This document shows, in pieces, positions 10,112 to 21,447 of a stretch of DNA of 64,000 bases. This DNA is from Maniola hyperantus (Eukaryota > Arthropoda > Insecta > Lepidoptera > Nymphalidae), in NCBI RefSeq assembly GCF_902806685.2, contig NC_048537.1:15274720-15338719 (forward strand). The letters run 5' to 3'. How positions within the stretch are numbered: the first letter of the stretch is position 1; each line of letters begins with the position of its first letter. Below the pieces are notes generated by a model. It was not told where the DNA came from, did not search any database, and saw nothing but the letters and a program-made list of their open reading frames with translations. A program made the position numbers and the translations under genes.

Positions 10112-10697
10112 TTCCGTTCATGACATTTCGGCGCCACGTGTACGTGGAGTACTGCTCCCACCTTTGGGCTGGAGCACCCCAGTACCAACTCCTTCCATTT
10201 GATCGGATCCAAAGGCGGGCTGTTCGACTTGTGGACGATCCCAAACTAACCGGCTCGTTGGAAAGCCTGGAGCACCGCAGAGACGTTAGCTCTCTATGCG
10301 TGTTCTATCGCCTGTATAATGGGGAGTGCTCTGAAGAGCTTTTTGACCTCATTCCACCCTCTTTTTTCTACAACCGCACCGCGCGCCACCGTAAGGAATT
10401 TCTCCTCCCTCCCTTTCCCTCACCATCTGGGTGTCTGGTGCACTTCGACCGTCCGCTGCGCCAGATCCTTCTTTCCACGCACGTGCAAACTGTGGAACCA
10501 ACTCCCATCGGCGGTGTTCCCACTAGATTATAACATGGGGTTATTCAAGGGGCGGACCAACAAATTCCTAAAAGGCCGGCAACGCATCGGCGGCTCCTCT
10601 GGTGCTGCAAATGTTCATGGGCGGCGGTAATCACTTAACATCAGGTGACCCGCCTGCTCGCTTGCTCGCTATATCTATTTAAAAAAAAAAAAAAAAA
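10112..10697 (+). mobile_element. CR1-like LINE 3' end with poly(A)
   Basis: Encodes the C-terminal tail of a LINE reverse transcriptase: VEYCSHLWAGAP, FDRIQRRAVRLVDDP, HRRDVSSLCVFYRLYNGECS and EELFDLIPPSFFYNR. A frame change after RHRKEF is evident because the copy at 44930 stays open through SFFPRTCKLWNQLPSAVFPL. It ends with a 17-bp A tract at 10681-10697. This is a 5'-truncated dead copy; CR1-like assignment is by motif recognition. Confidence 0.75.
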
Positions 10698-10727
10698 CGT
10701 GTTGTTCGTTTCTATGTGTAAACTGTA

Positions 10728-10820
10728 GTCATCATCATGATCAACCCATCGCCGGCTCACTACAGATCACGGGTCTCCTATCAGAGGCCATAGTCTACCA
10801 CGCTGGCCATGTGCAGATTG
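10728..10820 (-). repeat. tRNA-derived SINE 3' fragment
   Basis: CATCATCATGATCAACCCAT, GCCGGCTCACTACAGATCAC and CCACGCTGGCCATGTGCAGA, with a small internal deletion. Confidence 0.65.
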
Positions 10821-10935
10821 ATAAACTGTAAGTAGTTCTTCCTAAACTAAGAAAGTCCTTTTGGGGCCAGTGATGTTTTATACTTACATTTTTAATTTGG
10901 CGCACCAATATAGGTAATAAGTATCTTCTTCTTCT

Positions 10936-11142
10936 ATATATACTTATATACATAAAAGGACTGACTGTCTGATCTATCAACGCACAGCTTAAACGGGCTG
11001 AAATCTAGCATGCAGATAGCTGTTAATATGACGTAGATATCCGGTTAAAAAAGGATTTTTGGAAATTCAGTCCCGAAAAGGGTAAAACAGGGGTTCGAAA
11101 ATTGTGTAGTCCACGCGGACGAAGTCGCGAGCATAATCTAGT
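10936..11142 (-). repeat. F1 repeat, first of a tandem pair
   Basis: Short (TGAC)n-type start, CGCACAGCTTAAACGGGCTG, ending GCGAGCATAATCTAGT. It is followed at once by another copy in the same orientation. Confidence 0.75.
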
Positions 11143-11366
11143 CTAAATATATAAAAAGAAAAGGTGACTGACTGACTAACTGACTGATCTATCAACGCAC
11201 AGCTCAAACTACTGGACGGATCGGGCTGAAATTTGGCATGCAGAGAGCTATTATGACGTAGGCATCCACTGAGAAACGATTTTTGAAAATTCAACCCCTA
11301 AGGCGGTAAAATAGGAATTTTAAAATTTGTGTAGTCCACGCGGACGAAGTCGCAAGCATAAGCTAG
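11143..11366 (-). repeat. F1 repeat, second of a tandem pair
   Basis: Starts CTAAATATATAAAAAGAAAA and (TGAC)n, ends GCAAGCATAAGCTAGT. The head-to-tail arrangement also occurs at 15199-15621. Confidence 0.8.
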
Positions 11367-11569
11367 TTTAATAATAAAATAATACAATAAAGTATTCGAA
11401 AATTGTACACAACAAAATTTTGTGATTTTAGCCGTTAGCCGTGAGAAGTAACATACAGATTTTTTCAATAAATTTTATTTACAGATTATAAGCTAAATGG
11501 ACATACATGCATCTAATCTGAATTCTAAATACATTTGCTGTTATTGCCATGTTATTGCCATGTTATTTT

Positions 11570-11775
11570 TTTTTATTCAGATACAGGTTAGCCCTTGACT
11601 GCAATCTCACCTGGTGGTAAGTGACGATGCAGTCTAAGATGGTAGCGGGCTAACCTGGAACGGGTATGGCAGTTTTTAATAAGCCCATGCCCCTTTGGTT
11701 TCTACACGACATCGTACCGGAACGCTAAATCGCTTGGCGGTACGGCTTTGCCGGTAGGGTGGTAACTAGCCACGG
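11570..11775 (-). repeat. SINE 3' portion (family S2)
   Basis: Matches the body of the full S2 SINE at 21745-22072: CAGATACAGGTTAGCCCTTG, CACCTGGTGGTAAGTGACGA, GCTAAATCGCTTGGCGGTAC and AACTAGCCACGGC. The tRNA-like head is missing. An inverted partner lies at 12825-13030. Confidence 0.75.
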
Positions 11776-12160
11776 CATTGCACATAGATATAACAATAAT
11801 ATAACTTTAATCATCACATCTTCTATTCTATTAAATTATAACCACGCAACGCCTGGCTAGCGTTCATCAGCAATTATTTGTAATTAATGCAAACATAGGA
11901 ATTGTTATTCAACAAAACAAATTAGTGACGATAAAATGAACATGACAATAATTTTGTTGGTTTCATTTGGTCGCTAATACTGTCTGAATGTGTTCCGTGC
12001 ATGGCAAATAGTTAATGATTAAACGTTTTATATCAATAGATTAAACGAAATTTTGATAAAACGAAAAATATATGGACTTGATGTAGTGAGAGTATGTTCA
12101 TAGAAGTTCATGAATAAAGAATACTAACCGCATGAGGCAAGGCGGTGCAGCCTAGGTACT

Positions 12161-12336
12161 GATTCGCTAACTCAGTGTCTAACACTGAATGATAGCCACC
12201 GAGCTCATTTGACATTTATTTTCAATCCATTGAAGGTTTTCAATTCAATGTTGCTCGGTGAAGCCGCAATGTAGAACCAACCAATCAAATGAGCTCGGTG
12301 GCTATCATTCAGTGTTAGACACTGAGTTAGCGAATC
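12161..12336. mobile_element. Perfect 52-bp inverted repeat (MITE/hairpin)
   Basis: Arms at 12161-12212 and 12285-12336 are exact reverse complements over all 52 bases (GATTCGCTAACTCAGTGTCT ... CTCATTTGA), separated by a 72-bp loop. There is no ORF. Near-zero divergence between arms argues for a young foldback element or an active hairpin. No clear target duplication was found. Confidence 0.85.
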
Positions 12337-12824
12337 ACGCCGCAGGTCGGGTGCCAGCAGTGGCGTGCACAGGGTTTGAGGCCAGGGTAGGCATTAGTTG
12401 GTAGGAACCTGTTTACTGGCAGGCTATAATGAAAAATAAGCATTAAGCTATTACAACTGGGGTAAGCAGTGCATTTATGCCTTATGACCTGCACGCCACT
12501 GGGTGCCAGGTGGCTCTAGTGAGCTAAGACCTTTTCAATGAGATCGAAAACGAGGGTAGATAAACATAACACTCTTGATGTTATATCGTGCACTTCATTT
12601 TCATGTTTATTATCATGGCAGTTAACATCGGCAGTACGATGTAGGGACAAGTTTGCTTAGTATGAGATTCTACACTACATCGACGTTGATAGAATTCGAG
12701 CGTTGAAATACTTCAGCGTAAAAGTAAAATAGACTTTAAACTCCTTGTTTTAGCGCTCAAAGTTCGTCCTTCGTACCTACTGAACAGAGACTATTACTTC
12801 TCGGTGCTCGGTGCTCGGGCTTTG

Positions 12825-13030
12825 GCCGTGGCTAGTTACCACCCTACCGGCAAGGCCGTGCCGCCAAGCGATTTAGCATTCCGGTACGACTACGATGCCG
12901 TGTAGAAACTAAAAGGGTGTGGGTTTAATAAAAAAAAAACTGCCATACCCGTTCCAGGTTAGCCCGCTTTCATCTTAGACAGCATCATCACTTACCACCA
13001 GGTGAGATTGCAGACAAAGGCTAACTTGTA
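12825..13030 (+). repeat. SINE 3' portion (family S2), inverted partner
   Basis: GTGGCTAGTTACCACCCTAC, CCGCCAAGCGATTTAGC, CACTTACCACCAGGTGAGAT, ending GCTAACTTGTATCTGAAT. It has opposite orientation to 11570-11775 and the 52-bp hairpin lies between them. Confidence 0.75.
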
Positions 13031-13336
13031 TCTGAATTGAAATAATATATATTTTCTAACTTCTTGAGTATACTCAAGAAACTTTTTAAATGCTAATGAC
13101 GTTATTATGTTTAGATTTCGAATTCTAGCTTCGTTGGGTCAAAAGCAAATTCTCATACTAAGCTCACACTGCTTTCATATGGATTAACCCAGTACCAACC
13201 CCTATTTTTTGTTGTTAATGAGTTTCTTCGAATCGTTTTGAACTTACTTTCCATTATTTGCCGACTTCAAAAAGAAAATGTTTGAGTTCGACCGTGTACT
13301 ATAAAATAATGTGCCTATTTATGAATACCTATAATA

Positions 13337-13480
13337 TCATCATCATGATCAACTACTGAGTACAGGTTTCCTCTAGGAATGAAAATAACTTGTTTCCTCA
13401 CGATGTTTTCCTACACCGTTAAAGCAAGTGATATTTAATTACTTAAAACGCACATAACTCCGAAAAGGTAGAGGTGCGCA
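13337..13480 (-). repeat. tRNA-derived SINE fragment
   Basis: TCATCATGATCAACTACTGA, TTTCCTCACGATGTTTTCCT, CACCGTTAAAGCAAGTGATA and ACTCCGAAAAGGTAGAGGTG, with an internal deletion and no tRNA head. Confidence 0.65.
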
Positions 13481-13903
13481 AGCCCCTAGCCTATCACGGC
13501 TCTAGAATTCATACATACCTATCCATTTTAGGGTTTACCGAATTTCATCTGTTTTCGATAATAATTAGAAATAATAGTAGGTGATTGTCGAATTATTATC
13601 GCTTAGCGGTGTTCGGCTTCTATTAGAATAATATTTGATGATTAAATTCCATATTGCGTTAATATTACGGCTTTATCAATAAAAGCACTTTGCGCTTAAA
13701 TTTTATTGAAGCTTTCGTTCGCTATTTATTTAATTATTGTTTATCCAGTTTGTTTTATGTTTTCGAATCAATTAATTTTAATGAAACAACCATGAAATGT
13801 TAAAATAATAAGTAATGAAAGTTCAAGGGATTAAAGCTTTTCTTAGTTTCATTAAATCAGTTTTCTCAATCGAGATAATTATAGCGATCGATATTGTGGG
13901 GCA

Positions 13904-14126
13904 AATCCATACTAATATTATAAATGCGAAAGTTTGTCTGTCTGTCTATCTGTCTGCTAGCTTTTCACGGCCCATCAGGTCAACCGATTTTAAATGAAAT
14001 TTGGTACAGAGATAACTAACATCCCGGGGAAGGACATAGGCTACATTTTATCCCGAAAAATCAGAGTTCCCACGGGATCTTTAAAATCCAAAATCCACGC
14101 GGATGAAGTCGCGGGCATAATCTAGT
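13904..14126 (+). repeat. F2 interspersed repeat
   Basis: Runs from CCATACTAATATTATAAATG with (GTCT)n through CTAGCTTTTCACGGCCCATC to GATGAAGTCGCGGGCATAAT. Other members: 20290, 40168, 56771, 61046. Confidence 0.75.
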
Positions 14127-14140
14127 AGTTAATATAAAGC

Positions 14141-14260
14141 ATCATCATCATCATCAACAACCGATAGACGTTCACTGCTGTTGTCTTTTTGAAGGGACTT
14201 CCACACACGCCACGGTTTTGTGCCGCCTGAATCCAGCGGCTCCCTGCACTTAGTACCTAA
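14141..14260 (-). mobile_element. RTE-like LINE 3' terminal fragment
   Basis: CCGATAGACGTTCACTGCTG and CCGCCTGAATCCAGCGGCTC on the plus strand are the complement of the RTE C-terminal coding end, followed by a (CAT)n tail. Confidence 0.6.
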
Positions 14261-14566
14261 CTACCCAAGTATAAAAAGCTTGTGAATTCATCTAGTCGTT
14301 ATTAAAGTGACCTGAACCAATTTCAACAAAGCAATAAGAAAGGCAAATGGAAAAAAAAGCCAATCTTAGTACCGACCTAGAACAGTCTCCGACCGCCATG
14401 TCGGAGGAAAAAAAGGGAGGAACACATTCAAAAAAAAAAAAAAGTGACCTGAATATGAGTAAAAAGAATAAAGTAAAAGACTTCAACATTTTGCTAGTAT
14501 TATACGGTAAATACAAGTACCACACAAGTACCTACATCAACTTGAAGGAAGTAGGTATATAGTATG

Positions 14567-15093
14567 TTATATGTACCCAGTGATCTTCTTCTTCGCTCTG
14601 GGCTGGTTTCCGCACTTAAACGTTTCCGTCTGTTGTGCGTGCGTTGCCCCTCCCCGCTGAAGTCTTCACTCCAGCCATCCAAGCTCACTCCAGAAGCCGA
14701 GTAGACCGCCCAGGTTGCCGAGGGCTTCATGGAACCCAAATGGCGTTCGCGTTGTTCTGCTACGCCCGTGCACTCTAGGACCACGTGCGTCGGTGTTTCG
14801 TCGACCTCTATGCAAGCCCTGCACAAAGGACTGTCGGTGACACCTATAACGAAAAGGTGTTTGTTTAGTGGGCTATGCCCTGTTATGAGTCCCACCACCT
14901 TCCTAAGTTTACCTCTGTCCAGGCGGAGTAGTTTGTTAGTTTGCCGTTTGTCTATGTTGGGGAAAGCCCCATTGGCTTGCCTGCAGTCTGTTGTGTTTGC
15001 CCATAGTTGTACCCAGTGATATGATACGCTACTACTATAATAAGCCAATGTTTGTACCTGTAACTTTTTATTTCTCTGTAAATTCGTAAACAA
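14567..15093 (-). mobile_element. LINE ORF2 C-terminus with zinc-knuckle-like motif (R1/Loa/I-group-like)
   Basis: The minus-strand frame 15093-14500 reads VGLITGHSPLNKHLFVIGV, then CRACIEVDETPTHVVLEC. This C-x2-C ... H-x4-C arrangement is typical of the tail after the RNase H region in R1, Loa and I-group LINEs. The C-terminal residues (about 14500-14566) run into unrelated AT-rich sequence. A truncated remnant; clade uncertain. Confidence 0.65.
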
Positions 15094-15198
15094 GCAGCGT
15101 AGGTATTCTTAAAAACACTAAAATTACTTTTTTTGACTTAGCAATAATTTGCTAATAAAAATTGTATAGGCGCTGTGATAAATTCAAAAAATTGAAAT

Positions 15199-15421
15199 CT
15201 ATATATATAAAAGGAAAAGGTGACTGACTGACTGACTGACTGATCTATCAACGCACAGCTCAAACTACTGGACGGATCAGGCTGAAATTTGGCATGCAGA
15301 TAGCTATTATGACGTAGGCATCCGCTAAGAAAGGATTTTTAAAAATTCAACTCCTAAGGGGGTGAAATAGGGTTTTGAAATTTTGTAGTCCACGCGGACG
15401 AAGTCGCGAGCATAAGCTAGT
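15199..15421 (-). repeat. F1 repeat, first of a tandem pair
   Basis: AAAAGGAAAAGG then (TGAC)n, ending AAGTCGCGAGCATAAGCTAG. Confidence 0.8.
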
Positions 15422-15621
15422 CTAAATATATAAAACGAAAAGGTGACTGACTGACTGACTGACTGACTGACTGACTGATCTATCAACGCACAGCTCAAAC
15501 TACTGGACGGATCGGGCTGAAATTTGGCATGCAGACAGCTATCATGACGTAGGCGTCCGCTAAGAAAGGATTTTTCAAAATTCAACCCCTAAAGGGGTTA
15601 AATAGGGGTTTGAAGTTTGTA
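15422..15621 (-). repeat. F1 repeat, second of a tandem pair
   Basis: Seven TGAC-type units; very similar to the preceding copy. It ends early at TAGGGGTTTGAAGTTTG. A separate F1 end (GAAGTCGCGGGCATAAGCTA) lies at about 15740-15808. Confidence 0.75.
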
Positions 15622-16485
15622 TGAAACTCTGTCAGTTTTGAAGTGTCTATAAAGAAGTTTTGTAGTTAATATTTTTGCAATTAGCAGTATGACATATTTT
15701 ATTAAGCTCATGTTAAAATCTCATAGTTAAAGATCAAACCTAAGGGTGTAATATGGGGGTTTAAAATTTGTGTGGTCCACGTGGACGAAGTCGCGGGCAT
15801 AAGCTAGTTTATAATAATTTTAACGGTGTCTTATCAATTTTTAGGGTCTCGTACACAAAGGGTACCAACGGGACCCTATTACTAAGACTCCGCTGTCCGG
15901 CCGCGGGCTATATCTCGTGAAATGAAATAAATGAAAAATTTTCACAGAATGTGTATTTTTATTGCCACTATAGTAACAACAAATGTTAAAAATTTCAAAA
16001 TGGCCGCCATGAATATTTGAAGAATTAAAATGCACGGGTATTTGTTTTAAAATAAAATATAGCCTTGTTACCCAGGAATAATGTAGCTTTTTACTGGTGA
16101 AAGAATTTTCAAAATCGCTTCAGTAGTTCAAGAGATTACCCCCTACAAACAAACTTACAAACTTTACCTCTTCATAATATTAGTATAGAAGTATAGATTT
16201 CCATAACAAACGTGGCCTAATAGATTCACTTATTTTCGAGGAGGTGAGGCGTACACTAAAATTTAAATTACACTTGCCGTCGGAAAGCCCATCATTAATG
16301 CATATTTATGAGAGGGGGAAAAATCTCGACACACAGTCATTAGTAAGGCATTACTATGGGTTTGGTGCAAGTGACAGCGTTAAGCCTTGGGTGCTTATGT
16401 TTAAGTCGTTGTGAGAGCCCAAAAGCTCTCAGGGCCCTTGAAGGATTCGACCGCCGCGCTGTCTCAAGGCCTTTGATTTATTGGA
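15622..16485. other. Intergenic DNA, mostly unrecognised
   Basis: Contains an F1 end at about 15740-15808 and decayed repeat matter near 16040-16190 (AGTTCAAGAGATTACCCCCTA). No gene was supported. Confidence 0.4.
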
Positions 16486-16487
16486 GA

Positions 16488-16616
16488 CTAGCTTATGCTC
16501 GCAACTTCGTCCGCGTGGACTACACAAATTTCAACCCCCTATTTCACCCCCTTAGGGGTAAAATTTTCAAAAATCCTTTCTTAGCGGATGTCTATGTCAT
16601 AACAGCTATCTGCATG
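16488..16616 (+). repeat. F1 repeat, 5' half
   Basis: CTAGCTTATGCTCGCAACTT through TATGTCATAACAGCTATCTG; truncated before the (TCAG)n tract. Confidence 0.7.
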
Positions 16617-16739
16617 CCTCCTCCATGATATTTATACCCTTTCCACCAAAAAGTAACAAAGATATTAAATTGTAAAACTAGTGTAAAAACAGCATTATGG
16701 TACATAAGTGCGATAGTTTACGTAGTTTTTAAGGTTGTT

Positions 16740-17800
16740 TTCTTCCGACTTTATCGCGATTTTCTGTTAATTGAACCACCTCCTTCTTGGCTGCATAATA
16801 GCCGAGTGCTTTGATATATTTTCCCTAATAATAACTTTAATCCTTATAACGTGCAGCAAACTGAATATAAAGTAAAAAAACAATATTTGCTAAGTAGTCT
16901 GTCTGAAACAGAGGTTTAGTTAGCTTTCGTGACAGTGTTTTTTTGAGACTTTGAAGCGCTTTTCTGTAACTTGCACACCACTTTCATTACCAGGAGCATA
17001 AAGCCATTTGCTTTTGATATTATCAATAAAACGCTTTCTCCTATAACTTGCACCAAACTGAATCTTCTAATATATAAAATACACTAAATAAGCTGTCTTA
17101 CACAGAGGTGCGTTTGTATGCTTAGCTGTTGTAATTGCGCCTTGAAGGTGCTTAACACCAGCTGTTATGACAGCGTTTTCTTCAGATTTTTCCGTATTTT
17201 TTGTAACTTGCACCATCTCCTTCTTGGCCGGGAGCATAATGGGCTCGTGCTTCTGACGGGGCACGCCCTGGCTTGCTTCGTTGTAAATGTATTAGATATT
17301 ATTGCCTCCTTTTTGTTATCAACCGTATTTCGCGCTCTTTTACCTCCTGACCAGTAGTTACAACCTAGTTTAATCATTGTTAATGTTTTGTTCCGTTCTA
17401 CTGTCACTTGCATCCTCTCCTTGACCTAAAGCCATTTGCTTTTGATATTATCATTATAACGCTTTCTCCTATAACTTGCACCAAACTGAATCTTTTAAAA
17501 TAAAAAAATACACTAAATAAGCTGTTCTAAACAGAGGTGCGTTTGTATGCTTAGCTGTTGTAATTGCGCCTTTAAAGTACTTAACACTGCAGCTGTTATG
17601 ACAGCGTTTTTCTTCAGATTTTGCCGTATTTTTTGTCACTTGCACCATCTCCTTCTTGGCCGGGGGCATAATGGGCTCGTGCTTCTGACGGGGCACGCCC
17701 TGGCTTGCTTCGTTGTAAACGTATTAGATATTGTTGCCTCCTTTTTGTTATCAACCGTTTTCCGCGCAATTTGGCCCCCTAACGAGTACTATCCAGTTAT
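16740..17800. repeat. Long tandem duplication, period about 429 bp
   Basis: CAGAGGTGCGTTTGTATGCTTAGC-type sequence occurs at 17103 and 17532. Before and after it, more than 300 bp match closely, including CTTCTGACGGGGCACGCCCT at about 17250 and 17680. A more diverged partial copy occupies about 16740-17000 (shared AACTTGCACC and CCTTCTTGG blocks). Open frames in it repeat with the unit, are short, and resemble no family I know. Confidence 0.8.
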
Positions 17801-17994
17801 TTGATCATTGTTTAAATACGGTTCGGTATTACGATTAATTAGGATTTTATTTTATTTTAGGGTCTTCTTAATGAGGGAAGGAATATGGAAGAACGATTTT
17901 TCTTTTAACAACGCAGGTTAATGTGATTCGAAACTTTTTTCGTTAGACTTCTTAGACGTCCCTAACGAGTAGGCATTTTTGAGTATTGTTTAAA

Positions 17995-18112
17995 ACGAGT
18001 TCCGTACCTCAAAAGGAAAAACGGAACCCTTATAGGATCACTTTGTTGTCTGTCTGTCCGTTTGTCCGTCTGTCCGTCGTGTCTGTCAAGAAAACCTATA
18101 CCTAGGGTATTT
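17995..18112 (+). repeat. GTTCCGTACC/(GTCT)n repeat, 5' part
   Basis: GAGTTCCGTACCTCAAAAGG, ACGGAACCCTTATAGGATCA and (GTCT)n, cut off by the RTE-like fragment that follows. Confidence 0.7.
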
Positions 18113-18159
18113 CTCGTTGCCCCGACTGCATCCGTCTCCAGGTTGCAAGGTATAATATC

Positions 18160-18338
18160 CATCATCAATCGATAGACGTCCCTGACAGGACACAGGTCTC
18201 TTGTAAGGATTTCCACATGCCACGGTCTGCACCGCCTAAATCCGGCGGCTCCCTGCGATTCGTTTAATGTCGTCTGTTCACCTAGTGTCTCGGGGTCTTC
18301 TGATTTGAAGTCGCCATTCCAGCACCTTGGGACCCTAT
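18160..18338 (-). mobile_element. RTE-like LINE C-terminal fragment
   Basis: Plus-strand text CGATAGACGTCC, CCGGCGGCTCCCTGCGATTC and AAGTCGCCATTCCAGCACCT is the complement of the RTE ending (WRPRT ... RWTDD ... QETYVQQW-like), with frame damage. Confidence 0.65.
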
Positions 18339-18633
18339 ACGGGGGATTTTATGGAACCCTAAAAATATTCCATCCAAGCGAAACCAGGTCAGCCCTGCTA
18401 TTTATTATACAGCTGTAAACTTTTGGATCGGATATATTGCATACTAGGACTTCAAGGGTAAAAAATGGTAAAAATAGGGCTACCTGCGTCAAATGTACTA
18501 ACATTTGACGTCTGCCAGTGAAGTCGAAGCCTCGACGTTTTGTTAGAATCTCCCTAACTGACCTGAACTGTGATATTGCGTAAAGTGATAAAGTAAATAC
18601 TAAATAGCCCAGTATTCCTAGCGCGTCCCTAAA

Positions 18634-19224
18634 AGCAATTCGCCAGCCGCGAAACGGTTAGAGCGCACACACGTGGTCGCAAATAATTGTGTTTGCCTCA
18701 TTAAAGGTAATTAATTGCGGTTCTTAGGCGCGACGCACACCGGCAGAGTGAAGTGGTGCCGGGACGCTTCTATTTACTTTGGCATTGATATACAGCGGAT
18801 GCGAGTCTCCTTCGTATTATAAAGAGACAGAATAAATAGCCGGTATACTTAGTAGAGAAAAAGTAATTAGCCAGCTGTGAAACGGTTAGAGCGCAAACAC
18901 ATGGTCGCAAATAATTGTGTTTGCTTCATTAAAGCTAATTAATTGCGGTTCTCAGGCGCGACGCACACTGACAGAGTGAAGTGGTGCCGGAACACTCCTA
19001 TTTACTTTGGCATTGATATAGGTACAGCGGATGCTAGTCTCCTTCGTATTATAAAGAGACAGAATAAATACCCGGTATACTTAGTTGTGGAAAAGCAATT
19101 AGCCAGCCGCGAAACGGTTAGAGCGCACACACGTGGTCGCAAATAATTGTGTTTGCCTCATTAAAGGTAATTAATTGCGGTCCTTAGGCGCGACGCACAC
19201 TGACAAAGTGAAGTGGCGCCGGGA
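18634..19224. repeat. Tandem repeat, about 2.5 copies of 228-232 bp
   Basis: GAAACGGTTAGAGCGCA starts at 18651, 18879 and 19111; GTCGCAAATAATTGTGTTTG and TTAATTGCGGT follow each time, and TATAAAGAGACAGAATAAAT separates copies. No ORF is conserved across the units, so this is a minisatellite-scale non-coding repeat. Confidence 0.85.
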
Positions 19225-19264
19225 TGTAGCGACTGTCTTGATAACAACATAAACGAACCTTTTT

Positions 19265-19400
19265 TCATCATGATCAATCCATCTCCGGCTCATTAACGGA
19301 GCACAGGTCTCCTCTCAGAATGAGACGGTTTTAGGTCATAGTCCACTATGCTGGCCAAGTGCAGATTGGCAGACTTCACTCACCTTTGAGAACATTGTAA
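19265..19400 (-). repeat. SINE 3' arm, left of an inverted pair
   Basis: TCATCATGATCAATCCATCT, CTCCTCTCAGAATGAGACGG and CTGGCCAAGTGCAGATTGGC: complement of the SINE tail. Confidence 0.7.
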
Positions 19401-19454
19401 AGAACTCTCAGACATCGTTGTTAGGTATAAGTGCGTTTGAAATAAGAAACACAT

Positions 19455-19635
19455 CGTGAGGGAACCTCCAATGCTTGAGAGTTCTCTATACCTAATGTTC
19501 ATTAAGGTGTGTGAAGTCTGCCAGTCTGCACTTGGCCAGCGTGGCGGACTGTGGCAAAACCCCTTCTCATTCTGAGAAGAGACTCGTGTTCAGCTGTGAG
19601 CCAACGGTAGGTTGATCATGATGATGATGATGACG
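19455..19635 (+). repeat. SINE 3' arm, right of an inverted pair
   Basis: ACATCGTGAGGGAACCTCCA, GGTGTGTGAAGTCTGCCAGT, GGCCAGCGTGGCGGACTGTG, ending in GATCATGATGATGATGATGA. Opposite orientation to 19265-19400. Confidence 0.7.
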
Positions 19636-20289
19636 ATATTCTATACTTTCGTATTATTTGTAACTATACGGTAAAAAGATGAACGTGTAAAAAATATCGT
19701 CCTTTAGGTGCTATTTCTGAAGAGGCTCTATATACAGATGAGCCGTTTTATCAAGATTCCGCTCCGGCGCGCGGGATTGCGGGATCGACACACGTGAGTG
19801 TAGGGCTGCCACACCGACCGGGTGTAAAGTACAACTAAAAAATATCTCGTCGTTTCTTTATGTAGGTATATTATATACTTACGTCCTTACTTCGCTTCGT
19901 AAAGAGACATGAATGAATGAACAAACTTAATATTTTTATTGCATCTACATCACATAAGATAATTTGTGATATATTTAACGATTTAGTCCTTGCATTTATA
20001 ATAGGTTTGTACTTCGTGCATATACAAAGAAAAAAAATTGCACAGCGCGCAGCGGCGCGATATAATTAGTTTAGTTAGAATCATTAAACTCAGTGGGCAC
20101 GGGAGTGACTGAGCCCCTAGTTTTACGCACCTCGAGCACGCATTGGGCTCACTCGAATTTGCTCTCAAATAAATCCCTTTTATTTTAACGAGCATGAGAT
20201 TCTTTACTACCCCAACGGGGTCTAATATTGTTATAATGTGATCTGTGATACAAAATTTTTAGAAATAATTGTGAATAATATTGAAATCC
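19636..20289. other. Intergenic DNA, nothing recognised
   Basis: No supported gene or repeat. Short frames here lack family motifs. Confidence 0.4.
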
Positions 20290-20515
20290 ATACTTCTATA
20301 CTAATATTGTAAATGCGAAAGTGTGTCAGTCTGTCTGTGTGTCTGCTAGTCTTTCACGGCTCATCCATTCTAATGATTTAGACGAAATTTGGTACAGAGA
20401 TACCTTGCATACCGAGGAAGGACATAAGCTACTTTTTATCCCGGAAAACCAATGAGTTCCCACGGGATTTTTGAAAACCTAAATTCACGCGTACGAAGTC
20501 ACGGGCATCCCCTAT
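20290..20515 (+). repeat. F2 interspersed repeat
   Basis: CTATACTAATATTGTAAATG, (GTCT)n, CACGGCTCATCCATTC, ending CGTACGAAGTCACGGGCATC. Confidence 0.7.
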
Positions 20516-21220
20516 AGTACGTAATAAATGAATACGAATGTCAATATTTGCAAAACGAAACAGTAAATTCCTCATGCTTCACTTGAAGATAATAAACGTG
20601 AACTTTCATCGCGCCTAATTTCGCACCACCAAATAGATCAATAAATCCCCCTCTGCGCAGGTATAAGGTCAGTTGTATTTGACGGCATGTGGCATATTAT
20701 GGCGTTCAAACGGCGAAGCGCGCGTAGGAACCTTGACCTGAAGTCACGCGGCGTTGACTGCTCGTATCGAAATATGTTATGCGAATGCGTTTAGTTCAGT
20801 ATGACGTCCTCTCGTGCTGTTGCCATCGCCTGCCGCTGCGTCGCTCTTTGTGTGAGCTGAAGGTTTATTTAACGTCTTATGTAACTCATAAAAAAAACCT
20901 ACACTTTGAATCGTATCGGCTGTAGCCATGTTGTTCCCTAGCGGTAACGGAAATGGGACGAGCAATTTATTATGAGGGTGGAAGGGACGATCCACAGAGT
21001 AGAAAATTAGGTGACGTTTATGGAAATTAGCTTTGACGTTTTCTAGGCAAACGCGTCCAGAGTCCAGACCACATCATTACTACCAAGGTGTGATCGTGGT
21101 CAAGCGAGTGCCTATAATGAATAAAAAAACACGCATTTATCTGCGTGGATTTAGGTTCTTTAAATATCCTGTGGGAACTCTTTGATTTTCCGGTATAAAA
21201 AGTAGCTAAAACCCTTAAAC
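20516..21220. other. Intergenic DNA with a short LINE 3' end
   Basis: Mostly unrecognised. About 21050-21130 (CAAGGTGTGATCGTGGTCAA, then CCTATAATGAATAAAAAAAC) matches the LINE 3' end seen more fully near 44290. Confidence 0.4.
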
Positions 21221-21447
21221 CCGTCCGTTGCGCCAGATCCTTCTTTCCACGCACGTGCAAACTGTGGAACCAACTCCCATCGGCGGTGTTCCCACTAGAT
21301 TATAACATGGGGTTATTCAAGGGGCGGACCAACAAATTCCTAAAAGGCCGGCAACGCATCGGCGGCTCCTCTGGTGCTGCAAATGTTCATGGGCGGCGGT
21401 AATCACTTAACATCAGGTGACCCGCCTGCTCGTTTGCTCGCTATATC

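Noticed and set aside
9973..10533. 186-codon ORF as a host gene
   Set aside because: It is a chimera of SINE sequence and a LINE RT tail, with a frameshift relative to the copy at 44930.
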